Shown here one piece after another: positions 1 through 8,236 of a DNA stretch of 44,410 nt (the stretch's first letter is position 1; each line of letters begins with the position of its first letter). Both the position numbers and the translations under genes were made by a program. Source of the DNA: Anaerolineae bacterium (GTDB lineage Bacteria > Chloroflexota > Anaerolineae > J102); the NCBI GenBank assembly GCA_027002405.1, contig JALWZT010000269.1, forward strand, positions 1 to 44,410, read 5' to 3'. Below the pieces are notes generated by a model. That model did not search any database and was not told the origin of the DNA. It worked only from the letters and a program-made list of their open reading frames with translations.

Positions 1-1484
1 GGACCAAAATGGAACACCTCCCCGATTTAGGCTTTGATAACATCATCCTGGGTTTGTATCCATCCCCCACCAGGCCGAATGCCCTTTATTTGTTCAGCAC
101 CAAAACCCTCTATAAAAGCCTCGATGGGGGCGTCACCTGGCATCTCCATGATTTTACGACCGATCGTCACATGAACACTGTCCTGACCGTAGCCCCCGGG
201 CCCACGGAGGATCTGTTGCTTCTGGGCGCCATCAACCAAGTGATGCAGCCTTTTCCCAACGTATACATCAGCGATGACGGCGGCGTCTCATGGCGTTATT
301 CTGGCGGGGGCCTGCCCGATGGTCAGCGAGTCTATGCCCTGGCGCCCCAGCCCAATAACGCATCCATCCTGTATGCAGGATTGGATACGGGCGTTTACCG
401 ACTGAAAGATAAGGCCTGGGCCCCTATGAATCAAGGCATCGAGCAAATCCCAACCTACGCATTGGCACCGTCCCCCCATCATGCATCCACCCTGCTGGCG
501 GGAACCTCCCAAGGCGTTTTTCGATGTGAATCATGCCCAGGCCGATGGCGAGAGAGCAACAGTGGGATAAGAGCCCGCCCTATCCGAAAAGTGGCTCCCG
601 CACCTTCCCAGCCCACGACCCTCTACGCCTTGGGCGCGACGCCTTTCCGCAGTGATGACAGCGGCGAAAGCTGGACGCGGTTCGATATGGCATTGGAGGG
701 GGACGCCATTCGTATGCTGGCGGTGGATCCCCAAACTGCGCAAAGGGTGTATCTGGCCACTGACCAGGGTGTCTATTTGAGTGAGGATGGCGCAGAAAGC
801 TGGCGTCCTATCACGACGGGATTGACGGTGGTTGACACCTTTTCAATCGCCGTGGACCCTATGCGCCCCGGGGTTTTGTATGCGGGCACGCGCGAAGGGC
901 TGTTTCGCAGCCGGAATGGAGGCGCAACCTGGAGTTATGTGGATACGCAATACACCTTCATTCCTATGAGTTTGGCCGTCGATCCCGCTGCACCCCAGCG
1001 CATTTTTGCCGGTTCCAACGGCTCCGGTCTTTTTCTGAGCGAAGATGATGGCTGGACATGGCGGCATGTGCGCGACGTCAAAGGCGCCGTCAGGGCCATT
1101 GTCATCGACGCCGTCTCGCCCAACCGCATGTATGTGTGTACGTATGATAAAGGCCTGTATCGCAGCGTCGATGGCGGATCGAGGTGGCGTCGCCTGGAAA
1201 CAGGCATCGAGGGGCTTGAGGTGCGCGATCTGGCCATCGATCCCCTCCATCCCCACCTCCTCTATCTTGCCACCGAGGAAGGCGTGTTTCAAAGCGAGGA
1301 TGGCGGCGATTCATGGCGGCACTTCGACGCGAACCTCTCAGCCCGAGACATACAAAGCCTTGCCATGACGCCGCTTGGGGACAGGTTGTACGCCGGGAGC
1401 CTGGATGGCGGAGTATGGGCTTATGACTTTTTCCGTCCTCTCCCCCATCGATACTTTCTTCCATTTGTCTCCGCGTTAAACTGA
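1..1484 (+). CDS. Asp-box (BNR/sortilin-like) beta-propeller protein, 5' end cut by window
   Basis: The protein is built of about nine repeats. Eight carry a clear Asp-box of the S-x-D-x-G-x-T/S-W type, for example SLDGGVTW, SDDGGVSW, SRNGGATW, SVDGGSRW and SEDGGDSW. Between them are strand signatures such as P..ILYAGL..GVYR. This is the pattern of VPS10/sortilin-like and photosystem II assembly factor-like propellers, which act mostly as surface or secreted binding modules; no catalytic residues are evident. An ATG lies at position 9, but the frame is open to the window edge and no signal peptide is visible, so an N-terminal part is probably missing. The C-terminus ends in a hydrophobic stretch (RYFLPFVSALN) after the last blade. 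The ligand and role cannot be told from sequence. Confidence 0.8.
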   Translation, partial: TKMEHLPDLGFDNIILGLYPSPTRPNALYLFSTKTLYKSLDGGVTWHLHDFTTDRHMNTVLTVAPGPTEDLLLLGAINQVMQPFPNVYISDDGGVSWRYSGGGLPDGQRVYALAPQPNNASILYAGLDTGVYRLKDKAWAPMNQGIEQIPTYALAPSPHHASTLLAGTSQGVFRCESCPGRWRESNSGIRARPIRKVAPAPSQPTTLYALGATPFRSDDSGESWTRFDMALEGDAIRMLAVDPQTAQRVYLATDQGVYLSEDGAESWRPITTGLTVVDTFSIAVDPMRPGVLYAGTREGLFRSRNGGATWSYVDTQYTFIPMSLAVDPAAPQRIFAGSNGSGLFLSEDDGWTWRHVRDVKGAVRAIVIDAVSPNRMYVCTYDKGLYRSVDGGSRWRRLETGIEGLEVRDLAIDPLHPHLLYLATEEGVFQSEDGGDSWRHFDANLSARDIQSLAMTPLGDRLYAGSLDGGVWAYDFFRPLPHRYFLPFVSALN

Positions 1485-1797
1485 AATCATTTTCAAACAA
1501 CGGTCGCTCAGCATCTAGCGAGCGAAGCGAGCGTCATGCCGTGGTTTTTGCGCTTCGCTAGAACCTGTTATGAACTTATCGCCAATTTCACGCGATTTTG
1601 TGAATGGCGAGCGTTTCAATTCGCCACGAATGACGCTGATGCGACGGATCGACGCGGATTTTTGAGGAAAAAGCATGGCATCTGTTTGAAAAATCCGCGA
1701 AAATCTGCTTTATCCGCGTTATCCGCGGCCAATTCTAACCTCCGATGCGGCGATCCTGAGCTTTGAGGGAAGCAAAGTGCACAACAGCCTCTAGCCG

Positions 1798-1878
1798 ACC
1801 GAAGTGGCGTCTGCCACGCCCGCCCGGCGATGAAGTCGCCGGGCTATAAAACGGCGCCGGATAATTCCGGCTAGCCCC
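1798..1878. repeat. Three-hairpin intergenic element, copy 1
   Basis: Three short perfect hairpins follow each other: GTGGC/GCCAC with a 4-nt loop (1804-1817), a 9-bp stem GCCCGGCGA/TCGCCGGGC with a 5-nt loop (1822-1844), and GCCGGA/TCCGGC with a 4-nt loop (1856-1871). The whole unit plus about 100 bp of downstream heptad and hexamer repeats recurs almost identically near 23842-24024. In that copy the third hairpin differs in its loop but keeps the stem. Confidence 0.7.
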
Positions 1879-2040
1879 GCAACTGATTACTGATGACTGA
1901 TCACTGATTACTCGTACTCGCGCCTAACCTCGGCCTAACAATCCTCAATCCTAATCCTGATCCTATTTACGGAACAGTCACCATGAGCAATAGCTCACCA
2001 CATAACGATGAAAATGGGGCGCAAGTGGCAGGTGAGCATG

Positions 2041-2075
2041 AGACCTCGGAGGGTCTGCGCAGACCTCCGAGGTCT
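2041..2075. repeat. Pair of AGACCTCSGAGGTCT palindromes around a GCGC centre
   Basis: A 15-bp palindrome (AGACCTC-C-GAGGTCT, right copy) is preceded by the same word with one inserted G. The two are separated by GCGC, so the whole 35-bp block can also fold as one long hairpin. A third, perfect copy (AGACCTC-G-GAGGTCT) lies at 34472-34486. Here the block replaces the first hairpin of the neighbouring three-hairpin element. Confidence 0.6.
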
Positions 2076-2083
2076 GGGGCCAC

Positions 2084-2148
2084 CACGCCCGCCCGGCGAT
2101 GAAGTCGCCGGGCTATAAAACGGCGCCGGATAATTCCGGCTAGCCCCC
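2084..2148. repeat. Hairpin element, copy 2 (first hairpin replaced)
   Basis: It carries the same second and third hairpins as the element at 1798-1878 (the CCCGGCGA stem and GCCGGA/TCCGGC). The GTGGC/GCCAC hairpin is absent and the AGACCTC palindrome pair takes its place. This suggests that the hairpins are exchangeable units. Confidence 0.6.
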
Positions 2149-2258
2149 CAGGCGCGCTGTTTCTAGCCTCGGCGCTACTGAACACTGAATACTGATTACT
2201 GATGACTGATCACTGATTACTCTATTTACGGAGCAGGATCACTCACGCACCTGAAACG

Positions 2259-3392
2259 TCACCCCTCCGGGTTCTCCTCGCAGGTCTTCAGGCCCGAGAG
2301 CGCGGGTTGGGAATAGGGGTTCAGCTCCAGGGCCTTCTCTAGCCAGGGGATGGCTTTGTCGCACTGGCGGGGCTCGCCGTAGATGTAAGCCAGGCCCAGG
2401 GTGTAGTAGTAGGCTTCGTTGTCCGCGCCCTGGGCGATGGCCCGCTCCAGAGGGCCCACCGCGTCCTCATACCGCTGGCGCCGGTAAAGGGCCATGCCCA
2501 GATGCGCCCAGGCCGCGGTGTTGTTGGGGTTACGCTCCACCGCGTGTTGCAGTTCGATGATGGCCCGCTCCGGATCGTCCATGTAGTAATAGGCCCATCC
2601 CAACGCGTCGTAAGCCTCGTCGTAGTCTGGGTTCAGCTTTAACGCCTGACGGAAACTTTCTATGGCTTTTTCATAGTCCTGTTGAGCCACATAATTTTGG
2701 CCTAATTCGAAATACAACCGGGGCAAATGGGGGTTAATGGCGATGGCCTGTTGGTATTCCTGAATCGCCTTGTCGTATTCACCCCGAATGTTGTACACGT
2801 ACCCCAATGCCCGATGGGTATCTGCACTTTGAGGATTGAGCTGCACCGCTTTCTGGCCTTCTTCCAGGGCTCGGGCCCAGTTCCCCGCGTCCGCGTAGAT
2901 TTCTGCCATATAGGCGCGGGCTTCAGCCAGGTTGGGGTCCAGGTCGATGGCGTGCACCGCGGCCGCGATGGCATCATCGATCTTGCCGTTCCAATCCAGG
3001 GCCCAGGCATAAACCGCGTTGGCCATAGCGTCTTCGGGCGCCAGCGCGATGGCCTTTTGGGCGCTCGCCAGGGCATCTTCCTTGTTCCCTTGCAGGATTT
3101 GCAGCCGGGCCAGGGTTGTCCATATGGTGGCATCCTCGGGAGACAACGCCAGGTACTGCTGATATGCGTCGATGGCATCCTGCAGCCTCCCTTCCGACAC
3201 GGCCAGTTCGGCATCGAGCAGGTACATGCGCGGGGATGTGGTGGGGGTCGGGGTCGGCTCGAAGGGATTAGGGATCCATCCGGGTTCCTGGCGATAAACC
3301 CAAAGGGCGATGACCCCCAGGATCACCACCGTTATCAGGGCCCGCCGTCGGCGTTGGGCTTTTCGCCGTTTGCGACTGTCAGTGATGTACAT
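2259..3392 (-). CDS. Membrane-anchored TPR protein
   Basis: The 377-residue protein starts with a very basic cytoplasmic stretch (RKRRKAQRRRR), one transmembrane segment at about residues 17-35 and a Pro/Thr-rich linker (PTPTPTT). At least eight tetratricopeptide repeats then run to the C-terminus, each with the A..LG..Y....Y..A/A....A..L.P pattern. TPR arrays are protein-binding scaffolds; the partner cannot be inferred. It is the last gene of a minus-strand operon: its ATG lies three bases after the stop of the LutA-like gene. The C-terminal Cys in GLKTCEENPEG is not part of any recognised motif. Confidence 0.85.
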   Translation of the reverse strand: MYITDSRKRRKAQRRRRALITVVILGVIALWVYRQEPGWIPNPFEPTPTPTTSPRMYLLDAELAVSEGRLQDAIDAYQQYLALSPEDATIWTTLARLQILQGNKEDALASAQKAIALAPEDAMANAVYAWALDWNGKIDDAIAAAVHAIDLDPNLAEARAYMAEIYADAGNWARALEEGQKAVQLNPQSADTHRALGYVYNIRGEYDKAIQEYQQAIAINPHLPRLYFELGQNYVAQQDYEKAIESFRQALKLNPDYDEAYDALGWAYYYMDDPERAIIELQHAVERNPNNTAAWAHLGMALYRRQRYEDAVGPLERAIAQGADNEAYYYTLGLAYIYGEPRQCDKAIPWLEKALELNPYSQPALSGLKTCEENPEG

Positions 3393-3395
3393 AAT

Positions 3396-4124
3396 TCAGA
3401 CCGAAGCGTCTTGCGCCAAGACCTGGGCAATGTGTCGGACCACGGGTTTTTTGCCCTGATGGATCAGGCCACCGTTGAGATGCATCATACAGGAGGCGTC
3501 GCAGGTCACGCAGATTTCCGCCCCGCTCTGTTCAATGGTCTCCAGTTTGTGGTTCATCATCGCGGTGGAAACCTCGGGCAGCTTTACCGCGAAGAGCCCT
3601 CCAAACCCGCAACACGCGTCCGCGTCCGGCAGCTCCACCCGGGTCGCGCCGGGGATATTTTCCAAAAGCAGCTCTGGCTGACGCCGCACGCCCAGCTCTC
3701 GGGTAAGATGACAAGAAGGATGGTAAGTATAGGTTCCTGGACGGCCCCCGACCGATTCCAGGCCCAGATCATCCACCAGAAACTGGCTGAATTCTCGGAC
3801 TCGAGCAGCCACTGCCTGGGCCCGGGCCAGGTTCTCGGGGTCTTCGGCAAAGAGTTCCGGGTAATGATGGATCACCATGGCCGCGCAGGAACCGGAAGGC
3901 GCGACAATAGGGCCTTCGGTATCCGCGAAAACGTCCAGAAAATGGAGGGCCATGGCTCGGGCTTCTTCCAGGAACCCTCCGTTGAACGCGGGTTGACCGC
4001 AACAGGTCTGTCCAGGGGGGACCTCCACCTGCACACCAGCCCGCTCCAGCACGGTCACCACATCCTCTCCGATTTCCGGGAAGAGGTTATCCACAAGGCA
4101 GGTGACAAAAAGTTGGACTCGCAT
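3396..4124 (-). CDS. lutA: LutA/YkgE-like cysteine-rich (CCG domain) Fe-S oxidoreductase subunit
   Basis: This 242-residue protein has the two cysteine-rich CCG domains of LutA, GlcF and the HdrB-like family. The first is seen in QTCCGQPAFNGG followed by SGSCAAMVIHHYP. The second is YHPSCHLTRELG followed by ADACCGFGGLFAVK and TCDASCMMH. In Bacillus, LutA works with LutB and LutC to oxidise L-lactate. LutB and LutC are not present here, so lactate oxidation is only a possibility and another 2-hydroxyacid is equally plausible. The gene sits between fabF and a TPR gene with three-base gaps on both sides, so it is very probably co-transcribed with them. Length and motifs are complete. Confidence 0.85.
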   Translation of the reverse strand: MRVQLFVTCLVDNLFPEIGEDVVTVLERAGVQVEVPPGQTCCGQPAFNGGFLEEARAMALHFLDVFADTEGPIVAPSGSCAAMVIHHYPELFAEDPENLARAQAVAARVREFSQFLVDDLGLESVGGRPGTYTYHPSCHLTRELGVRRQPELLLENIPGATRVELPDADACCGFGGLFAVKLPEVSTAMMNHKLETIEQSGAEICVTCDASCMMHLNGGLIHQGKKPVVRHIAQVLAQDASV

Positions 4125-4127
4125 AGG

Positions 4128-5375
4128 TCAAGGGAGATAGCGTTTGATGATGATGGATGCGTTCTGACCGCCAAAGCCAAAGGCATTGGCCATGCCCGCG
4201 TTCACTTCATGTTCCCGGGCCTGGTTGGGCACGTAGTCCAGGTCGCATTCGGGATCGGGCGTGGTGTAGTTGATGGTAGGGGGGATCCATCCGGTTTCGA
4301 TGGCTTTGACGATGGTGAGGACGCCAAACGCGCCCGAAGCGCCCATGGCATGGCCGATCATGGGCTTGATGGAGGGGGCCGGCACCTGATAAGCCCGTTG
4401 GCCCAAGGCCTTTTTCATGGCGCGGGTTTCGGCCACGTCGTTGAGTTTGGTGCCCGTGCCGTGGGCCGAAATGTAATCGATGGCCTCCGGGGTCAGACCG
4501 GCATCTTGCATGGCCAAAAGCATGGCCCGGGCCGCGCCTTCGCCTTCGGGATGAGGAGCAGCCATGTTATAGGCATCCAGGGTAAAGCCCATGCCGCCGT
4601 ATTCGGCCAGGATGGTGGCCCCTCGGGCCTGCGCGTGTTCCAACGATTCCAGGATGAACACTGCCGCGCCTTCGCCAATGATCATCCCATCCCGGGTGAG
4701 ATCAAAGGGACGGCATGCGGTTTCTGGCTCGTCGTTGCGGGTGGTCATCGCGCCCAAACGGCTGAAGGAGGTCATGATCAAGGGGGTCAGATAAGCATCT
4801 GTGCCCCCAGCGATCATCACATCGGCCTCGCCTCGTTGGATGCGTTGCGCGGCCTGGCCCACGCTGACCACCCCCGTGGCACAAGCCACCACCGGGGAGT
4901 TTACCGGGCCCTGGATCCCGTAGCGGATCCCCAGGTAGCAGGGGGTGGTAGTGATGAGTACCGCGGGCGCTTTGGCAGGGTTGATGGCCCGGGGACCTCG
5001 TTCGTGGATGGCGATCGCGTGCTGTTCCACAAAATCCAGCGCACCAAAGGCACTTCCTATCTCGATGCCTACCCGGGTGCGGTCCTCCTGTTCCAAATCC
5101 AACCCCGAATGGGCCAGGGCTTCTTCCGTGGCAGCCACAGCAAGATGCGTTACTCGCCCCAAACGTCGGACATCACGTCGCCCCAGGTAGCGACTGGGGT
5201 CAAAGCCTCGGATGGTCACCGCAATCTGGGTGGGTAAATCCGAAGGATCGTAATCGGTAATGCGTCCTGCGCCTGTGCGGCCGGCCAACATCCCCTCCCA
5301 GGTGGAAGGGGCGTCCAGGCCCAGGCCGCTGACAGCGCCCATGCCGGTGATAACAACGCGTCGTTGGGAATGCAT
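4128..5375 (-). CDS. fabF: Beta-ketoacyl-ACP synthase II
   Basis: The 415-residue protein condenses malonyl-ACP with acyl-ACP in fatty acid elongation. It has the thiolase fold with the Cys-His-His triad: Cys165 in VACATG (usually TACATG), His305 in HGTGT and His342 in IGHAMGA. The C-terminal glycine-rich NAFGFGGQNAS motif is intact and the N-terminus RRVVITGMGAVSGLG is typical. The start is supported by AGGAG five bases upstream of the ATG. It is the first gene of a three-gene minus-strand operon with the LutA-like and TPR genes. No acyl carrier protein or other fab gene is adjacent; a fabH lies 2.9 kb away on the other strand. Confidence 0.95.
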   Translation of the reverse strand: MHSQRRVVITGMGAVSGLGLDAPSTWEGMLAGRTGAGRITDYDPSDLPTQIAVTIRGFDPSRYLGRRDVRRLGRVTHLAVAATEEALAHSGLDLEQEDRTRVGIEIGSAFGALDFVEQHAIAIHERGPRAINPAKAPAVLITTTPCYLGIRYGIQGPVNSPVVACATGVVSVGQAAQRIQRGEADVMIAGGTDAYLTPLIMTSFSRLGAMTTRNDEPETACRPFDLTRDGMIIGEGAAVFILESLEHAQARGATILAEYGGMGFTLDAYNMAAPHPEGEGAARAMLLAMQDAGLTPEAIDYISAHGTGTKLNDVAETRAMKKALGQRAYQVPAPSIKPMIGHAMGASGAFGVLTIVKAIETGWIPPTINYTTPDPECDLDYVPNQAREHEVNAGMANAFGFGGQNASIIIKRYLP

Positions 5376-5616
5376 GGAGTCTCCTGAATAATTGGGTTTG
5401 GAAATATAGATGACTTTCCTAAAAAAGCCACGAAGGAAGTAATCAGTGATCAGTAATCAGTGTTCAGTATTCAGTTGAAGATGAGAACGCAGATTTGCGC
5501 AGATTCTCACTGATTACTATTTTCAAGGCAGGTCCTGGGCTCGTTGACCTCGGTATGTTAGCAGTACGATGACGTATCGTCAAGGATAGCACAAGCCCGG
5601 CCACCTTGCCAATGCC

Positions 5617-5646
5617 TTGGGTATGCTGTGTTCCAGGTGCTAGAAT
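5617..5646 (+). promoter_or_regulatory. Candidate promoter upstream of the sigma factor gene
   Basis: TTGGGT (5617-5622) and TAGAAT (5641-5646) are 18 bases apart, and TGC directly before the -10 box gives an extended -10. Transcription would begin near 5653, just upstream of the MITE insertion. The MITE would then lie in the 5' untranslated region of the sigma factor transcript. Confidence 0.35.
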
Positions 5647-5672
5647 AAATAGACGTTCTTTTGCATTCCGCG

Positions 5673-5854
5673 GTAACTGCTAACGTACTTGATTTTAGGC
5701 CACAAGGAGCCACGAAGTCTCGAAGTTTTTCGACGACACGAAGAAAAAATAAAGACAAATACGTCGTGCCTTCGCCTCTCCCCCGCGTGCGGGGGAGCCG
5801 GAGGGGGCCTTCGTGTCTTCGTGGCAAAAAGTGTGGCAATATCTTAGTCGTTAC
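5673..5854. mobile_element. MITE-like element, copy 1 (182 bp, 8-bp target duplication)
   Basis: The element begins GTAACTGCTAACGTA and ends in the inverted GTAACGACTAAGATA, so the termini are imperfect inverted repeats with a GTAAC tip. It is flanked by a perfect 8-bp direct repeat, ATTCCGCG, at 5665-5672 and 5855-5862. Inside are an inverted repeat of GCCACGAAG words and a perfect CTCCCCCGC/GCGGGGGAG hairpin. It is nearly identical in sequence and equal in length to the copy at 9524-9705. It encodes no transposase. GTAA tips with 8-bp duplications are the signature of the IS66 family, so mobilisation in trans by such an element is the likeliest explanation. Confidence 0.85.
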
Positions 5855-5938
5855 ATTCCGCGACCATTGCCTCGCGACCGTGTTTTATTCAGTGACAAAG
5901 CATCTTCGAAAAACGGTCGCGTCTTCATTGATGATACC

Positions 5939-6505
5939 GTGACCGATTACACTGTTCTGACAGACGCTGCCCTGGTGCAACTGGCCAAAGAAGACCCCGA
6001 GGCCTTTGGCGAACTGTACACGCGGCATGTGGAAAAAATCTACAATTACATCTACTATCGGGTTGGCGATCAAGACGAAGCTCAAGACCTCACCGCCCGT
6101 ACCTTTTTCCAGGCGTTACGCAAGATCGATAGCTACGAAGAGCGGGGGCTTCCTTTTTCCGCCTGGCTTTATCGCATTGCCCATAACCTGGTTGCCAACT
6201 GGCATCGCAGCCAGTCCCGCCATCGTTCAGCCCCTTTGGATGAGCTGATGACGGCTGCCCCCGAGCATACCAATCCCAGTGCCATCGTCGAACGCCAGGA
6301 AGCTCACAGCATTTTGTTGGAGGCCATTCGCAATCTACCCGAAGACAGACAGGAGCTGCTGATCCTCAAGTTTGTGGAGCGCTTACCCAATGCCCAGATC
6401 GGCCAAATTATGGGCCGTTCCGAATCCTCCATTAAATCCCTCTATCATCGCACTTTGAAAAACCTGCGTGCAGATTTGCAAGCGCGCGGACTGCTCCGTA
6501 AATAA
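5939..6505 (+). CDS. ECF-type RNA polymerase sigma-70 factor
   Basis: The protein has a sigma-70 region 2 (EAFGELYTRHVEKIYNYIYYR through FSAWLYRIAHNLVANWHR, with the DEAQDLTARTFFQAL helix). A sigma region 4 helix-turn-helix follows (LPEDRQELLILKFVERLPNAQIGQIMGRSESSIKS split over two helices). This is the standard ECF layout at about 188 residues. The frame stays open upstream to 5813, but that part is encoded by the MITE and by sequence unlike any sigma factor. I therefore prefer the GTG at 5939, which yields a normal ECF length; there is no good ribosome-binding site, so the start is uncertain. The last codons and stop (CTGCTCCGTAAATAA) match a recurring repeat-module end. No anti-sigma gene is immediately adjacent. 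Confidence 0.8.
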   Translation: MTDYTVLTDAALVQLAKEDPEAFGELYTRHVEKIYNYIYYRVGDQDEAQDLTARTFFQALRKIDSYEERGLPFSAWLYRIAHNLVANWHRSQSRHRSAPLDELMTAAPEHTNPSAIVERQEAHSILLEAIRNLPEDRQELLILKFVERLPNAQIGQIMGRSESSIKSLYHRTLKNLRADLQARGLLRK

Positions 6506-7103
6506 AGTAATCAGTAATCAGTTATCAGTAATCAGTAGGAATCAGCGTTCCCCTTTTCCTCGGTATCGGCGCGGGCTGGTCCGCCGTTGGACTGCGACGT
6601 CATTCCGAGGGAGCGAAGCGACCGAGGCATGTCCTGAGCGCAGTCGAAGGAAATCTAGCGAAGCGCAAAAACCACGGCATGGCGCTCGCTTCGCTCGCTA
6701 GATGCCCTTCGATTCCTCAGGGCAGGCTTCGCTCCCTCCGGTCGCTCAGCATGACGAATATCTGCGGCAATCTGCGTTGCGAAGCATCGGCGCAAATCAG
6801 CGTCCCCTCCACCTGCCACTTACCCCCTGCAATGCAACCTGTGTCTTATTTTCGTCGTTATGCGGTGAGCTATGGCTCATGGCGACAGCTTTGAAAATAG
6901 GATTCGGATCAGGATTAGGATTAAGATCGCCAGGCCTACGTTGAACGAGCCTGCAACGGGCGTGATACGTGAAACGTGAAACGTGGGAATCTTACGCATC
7001 ACGCATCACGTTTTACGGTCCGCCAGCTTGGCCGCGAGGCGTTTTCATTCGTATCGGCGCATAGTCGTTCGTGGCGACTGTTCTGATTATTTTGGAGTCC
7101 CTT
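6506..7103. repeat. Gene-free spacer of mosaic repeats
   Basis: It contains ATCAGTN heptads (6507-6537), a 159-bp palindromic element (6598-6756), CGCAGAT/CTGCGTT words (about 6760-6805), a GTGAGC...CTCATGG word near 6865-6885, GGATTN hexamers (about 6897-6925) and a CGTGAAA/CGCATCA heptad hairpin (about 6960-7018). A conserved tail follows (CCGCGAGGCGTTTTCATTCG). No gene is supported. Confidence 0.75.
6598..6756. repeat. Palindromic element with CGTCAT...ATGACG ends, copy 1
   Basis: The ends CGTCATTCCGAGGGAGCG and CGGTCGCTCAGCATGACG are imperfect inverted repeats. An inner hairpin is formed by TCTAGCGAAGCGCAAA and GCTCGCTTCGCTCGCTAGA. Four further full copies occur at 7985-8098, 22200-22314, 23554-23667 and 33998-34110. 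This copy carries extra inserts at both arms (near GTCCTGAGCGCAGTCGAAGG and TCGATTCCTCAGGGCAGG). Confidence 0.75.
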
Positions 7104-7472
7104 ATGTCCCAAGATGTTCATCCCGATCGTTTAGAGCAATATACCCGTGGGCTACAAAACGCGGGCGCTGCCAAGGCCCAATTGCTGTGCAACCCCATCC
7201 TTTCCCACGAAGAACCTGTCTTCGCGTTGGTGCGGTGGCTGCATCAGGTTTTGCGGCCCGTGCCCCTGGACCCCGCGTTCAAAGCCACCCTGCGAGAACA
7301 ATTGGTGGAAGCGGCCGCGCGGGAGCATGCTCAGCGACAGTGGCAAAAGAACCCAACCCCTGTACGTTCCCGGCTTCCCTGGATCGCCTCGGCCGCGATG
7401 TTGGGGGCCACAGCCACCCTGGCTGGGGCCTATGCTGTATGGCGATGGGGAGCGACCCGAGAGGCGGCATAG
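7104..7472 (+). CDS. Small single-pass membrane protein of unknown function
   Basis: The 122-residue protein has a soluble N-terminal part with mostly helical character (DRLEQYTRGLQNAG, FALVRWLHQVLRPVPLDPAFKATLREQLVEAAARE). One transmembrane segment near the C-terminus follows (WIASAAMLGATATLAGAYAVW). The ATG at 7104 is preceded by GGAG six bases upstream, which decides against an in-frame upstream ATG. The layout, with a short cytoplasmic domain and a single TM, resembles small anti-sigma or DUF-type partners that often accompany ECF sigma factors. It lies downstream of one, but 600 bp of repeats separate them, so a functional link is a guess. Confidence 0.7.
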   Translation: MSQDVHPDRLEQYTRGLQNAGAAKAQLLCNPILSHEEPVFALVRWLHQVLRPVPLDPAFKATLREQLVEAAAREHAQRQWQKNPTPVRSRLPWIASAAMLGATATLAGAYAVWRWGATREAA

Positions 7473-8236
7473 CGGGCATTGGCCGCGCGAAGGGATTGCT
7501 TTTCCCTTTTCTTTTATGCTACAATCGTGCTGCTTTGTAAATAGGATTCGGATCAGGATTAGGATTGAGATCATCAGGACGACGTTGAGCGAGGCACCAA
7601 CGAACGTCAAACGTAAAACGTGAAACGTCAGGTCATGACGCATGACGTTTGACGCTTGACGAAATCGGCTTCCCGCGCCAACGTGGCCGCGAGATGTTTT
7701 CATCCGTATCGGCGAACTGCCGTTCGTGAAGACTGCTATGAAAATAGAATGATCGCTGGTTGCTGAGGAATCGCCAGGCCGACGTTGGGCGAGTCGGCAA
7801 AGGTTCGTATTGCGTATTCCGTATTCCGTCCAGTCGTTACGCAATACGCAATACGGAATACGAGTCACGCCGCCCTGGCCGCGAGGCATTTTCGTCGGTA
7901 TCGGCGCGGGGTGGCCCGCCGTCGGACTGCTTTGTAAATAGAGTAATCAGTGATCAGTTATCAGTAATCAGTAGAGCCGTGCGACGTCATTCCGAGGGAG
8001 CGAAGCGACCGAGGAATCTAGCGAAGCGCAAAAAAACACCGCGTGGCGCTCGCTTCGCTCGCTAGATGCTTCGCTCCCTTCGGTCGCTCAGCATGACGAA
8101 CATCTGCGGAAATCTGCGTTGCATCTGCGGGCAGCTGCGTTCCCATTTTTATCCTTATCGTCGCGGGGCGCGGCCGCTGTTGAATTGCTTATCATTTCCT
8201 TTATCCAGTCTGCAATCATTCTGTGAGGTAATCATA
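7473..8236. repeat. Gene-free spacer of mosaic repeats upstream of fabH
   Basis: It holds two composite modules that each start at a CTGCTxTGTAAATAG or CTGCTATGAAAATAG junction (7523-7705 and about 7735-7925). In the first the core heptads are CGTCAAA/CGTGAAA opposed by NNTGACG. In the second they are CGTATTC opposed by ACGCAAT. ATCAGTN heptads (7939-7970) and a 114-bp palindromic element (7985-8098) follow. No gene is supported. Confidence 0.75.
7985..8098. repeat. Palindromic element with CGTCAT...ATGACG ends, copy 2
   Basis: This is the 114-bp form of the element described at 6598-6756, with the same outer arms and inner TCTAGCGAAGCG/CGCTCGCTAGA hairpin. It is in the same orientation as copies at 6598 and 33998 and opposite to those at 22200 and 23554. 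Confidence 0.75.

Larger units (their letters stand above)
1485..2258. repeat. Gene-free spacer made of mosaic repeats
   Basis: No credible gene. From left to right it holds a half-copy of the CGTCAT-ended palindromic element (about 1510-1562), a run of ATCCGCG/ATCTGC words (about 1690-1735), a three-hairpin element (1798-1878), ACTGATN heptads (1882-1912), AATCCT-like hexamers ending in TTTACGGAACAG (about 1940-1975), a pair of AGACCTC-type palindromes (2041-2075), a second hairpin element (2084-2148) and more ACTGATN heptads (2177-2221). Most modules recur elsewhere in the window. A 76-codon open frame at 1536-1766 is only a translation of repeat DNA. Confidence 0.8.
5376..5938. other. Intergenic region between fabF and the sigma factor gene, with repeats and a MITE
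   Basis: It contains ATCAGTN heptads (5438-5475), a CGCAGATTTGCGCAGAT word (about 5490-5506), a likely promoter (5617-5646) and a 182-bp MITE-like element (5673-5854). An open reading frame crosses the MITE into the sigma factor gene. No independent gene is visible. Confidence 0.6.

Noticed and set aside
1536-1766. Open frame of 76 codons in the first spacer
   Set aside because: It is a translation of repeat DNA shared with other spacers, with no ribosome-binding site or family match.
2727-5237. Very long open frame (836 codons) on the plus strand
   Set aside because: It lies opposite the TPR, lutA-like and fabF genes, whose products match known families throughout. It is a shadow frame of G+C-rich coding DNA.
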